Below are positions 48,426 to 49,125 of a DNA stretch of 49,125 nt, piece by piece. The position numbers were made by a program, and so were the translations under genes. The first letter of the stretch is position 1. Every line of letters begins with the position of its first letter. Origin of the DNA: Nitratireductor sp. (GTDB taxonomy: Bacteria; Pseudomonadota; Alphaproteobacteria; Rhizobiales; Rhizobiaceae); NCBI GenBank assembly GCA_020441665.1, contig JAGRLT010000072.1:1-49125 (forward strand). Direction: 5' to 3'. The notes beneath the pieces are model-generated. The model was not told the DNA's origin. It saw nothing but the letters and a program-made list of their open reading frames with translations, and did not search any database.

Positions 48426-49125
48426 TGGTGCGTCCCCAGACAGCCATGGACAACTCCGACGCCCTGGGAACTGCCGGGAAACACAGTGTTTCCCTGCGCG
48501 GGATTACCAAACGGTACGGCAGCATCGTCGTCAACGACACTATCGACCTGGATGTCGTGGAGGGGGAATTTCTCACCCTTCTGGGGGCGAGTGGTTCGGG
48601 CAAGACGACATTGCTGCGGATCGTTGCCGGTCTCGACCGCTGCGACAGCGGCACCGTTTGCATCGAAGGGCGCGACGTCACCAATCTGCCGGCCCGCCAG
48701 CGCAATCTCGGCATGGTGTTTCAGCAATATTCGCTGTTTCCGCATATGACCATCAGCGAGAACATCAGCTATGGCCTGAAACTGCGCGGATGGAGCAGGC
48801 GGGAAACCCGCGAGCGGGTGGCCGAGATGCTGGACATGGTGCGCCTGCCCGGCGTCGAGGATCGCCTGCCCCGGCAGCTTTCCGGCGGCCAGCAGCAGCG
48901 CGTCGCCCTTGCGCGGGCGCTTGCCGCGAAGCCGGAAGTGATGATGCTCGACGAGCCTCTGGGCGCGCTCGACCTCAAGCTGCGCAAGCAGCTTCAGATC
49001 GAGCTGAAGCGCATCCACCAGCAGACCGGCACCACCTTCCTTTTCGTCACGCACGACCAGGAAGAGGCGCTGTCCATGTCGGATCGCATCGCCGTCCTGC
49101 GCGATGGCAGGATCGAGCAGCTGGC
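48425..49125 (+). CDS. ABC transporter ATP-binding protein, spermidine/putrescine (PotA) type (partial)
   Basis: Runs off the right edge after 233 codons. Walker [10 protein letters not shown] (54-62), Q-loop [20 protein letters not shown], signature [15 protein letters not shown], Walker [12 protein letters not shown] and H-loop [14 protein letters not shown]. Sequence type is PotA/FbpC-like; the C-terminal TOBE region is missing. The ATG at 48425 overlaps the oxygenase stop by one base; an in-frame ATG at 48446 is possible. Such ATPases often serve importers for polyamines, betaine-like or aromatic-acid substrates; permeases should lie just outside the window. Confidence 0.9.
   Translation, partial: MVRPQTAMDNSDALGTAGKHSVSLRGITKRYGSIVVNDTIDLDVVEGEFLTLLGASGSGKTTLLRIVAGLDRCDSGTVCIEGRDVTNLPARQRNLGMVFQQYSLFPHMTISENISYGLKLRGWSRRETRERVAEMLDMVRLPGVEDRLPRQLSGGQQQRVALARALAAKPEVMMLDEPLGALDLKLRKQLQIELKRIHQQTGTTFLFVTHDQEEALSMSDRIAVLRDGRIEQL

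Overview
The window is high-GC bacterial DNA with alphaproteobacterial character, most likely Hyphomicrobiales. Coding is dense with short ATGA/TGATG overlaps, ABC importers are abundant, catabolic operons each have their own regulator, and a TA-flanked miniature element resembles short repeats common in rhizobial genomes. I cannot name the species. The window is almost entirely catabolic and transport cargo; only hupB and a tRNA-Ser(UGA) gene are housekeeping.

Layout. (1) 1-5721: hupB with its terminator, then a nucleoside-type (BMP family) ABC importer of ATPase, two permeases and binding protein, closed by a strong terminator. (2) 5748-5941: an 11-bp tandem repeat and tRNA-Ser. (3) 6087-14995, minus strand: a sugar ABC importer (binding protein, two permeases, ATPase), an intracellular glycosidase-like TIM barrel and the otnK-otnC-otnI genes for four-carbon acid sugars. 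A divergent LysR gene lies at 15243. otnI is split by a one-base frameshift, and a 307-bp MITE sits exactly between the two permease genes. (4) 16221-21195: Gfo/Idh oxidoreductase, two tandem amidohydrolases (one with a decayed active site) and an alpha/beta hydrolase with Thr at the nucleophile position, divergent from a 32-codon ORF and an SDR. (5) 21237-32927: a LuxR regulator, divergent from a three-subunit acetone-carboxylase-like enzyme, two SDRs and a betaine/choline-type ABC importer with a fused double permease. (6) 32966-36810: a FitAB-type toxin-antitoxin pair with its operator, a split transketolase, a VOC-family remnant and a GntR regulator. (7) 36822-41235, minus strand: TauE/SafE permease, sensor kinase, FixJ-type response regulator, periplasmic GlcG/HbpS protein and periplasmic ankyrin protein. 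(8) 41514-49125: a GntR regulator behind duplicated inverted promoters, then an orphan molybdenum hydroxylase large subunit, a pseudooxynicotine-hydrolase-like alpha/beta hydrolase, a dienelactone-hydrolase family protein, a Rieske oxygenase and the start of another ABC importer.

How they may work together. Region 3 looks like uptake and intracellular hydrolysis of a glycoside, with release or processing of a tetronate. Region 5 looks like uptake of a quaternary-ammonium-like compound, oxidation of a secondary alcohol to a ketone by SDRs and ATP-dependent carboxylation of that ketone. Its alpha subunit has Gln where the first Mn-binding His of acetone carboxylase is expected, so the substrate or metal site probably differs from the known enzyme; this is the best candidate for an undescribed pathway. 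Region 8 resembles degradation of an aromatic or N-heteroaromatic compound. The substrate assignments are inferences from gene content and motifs.
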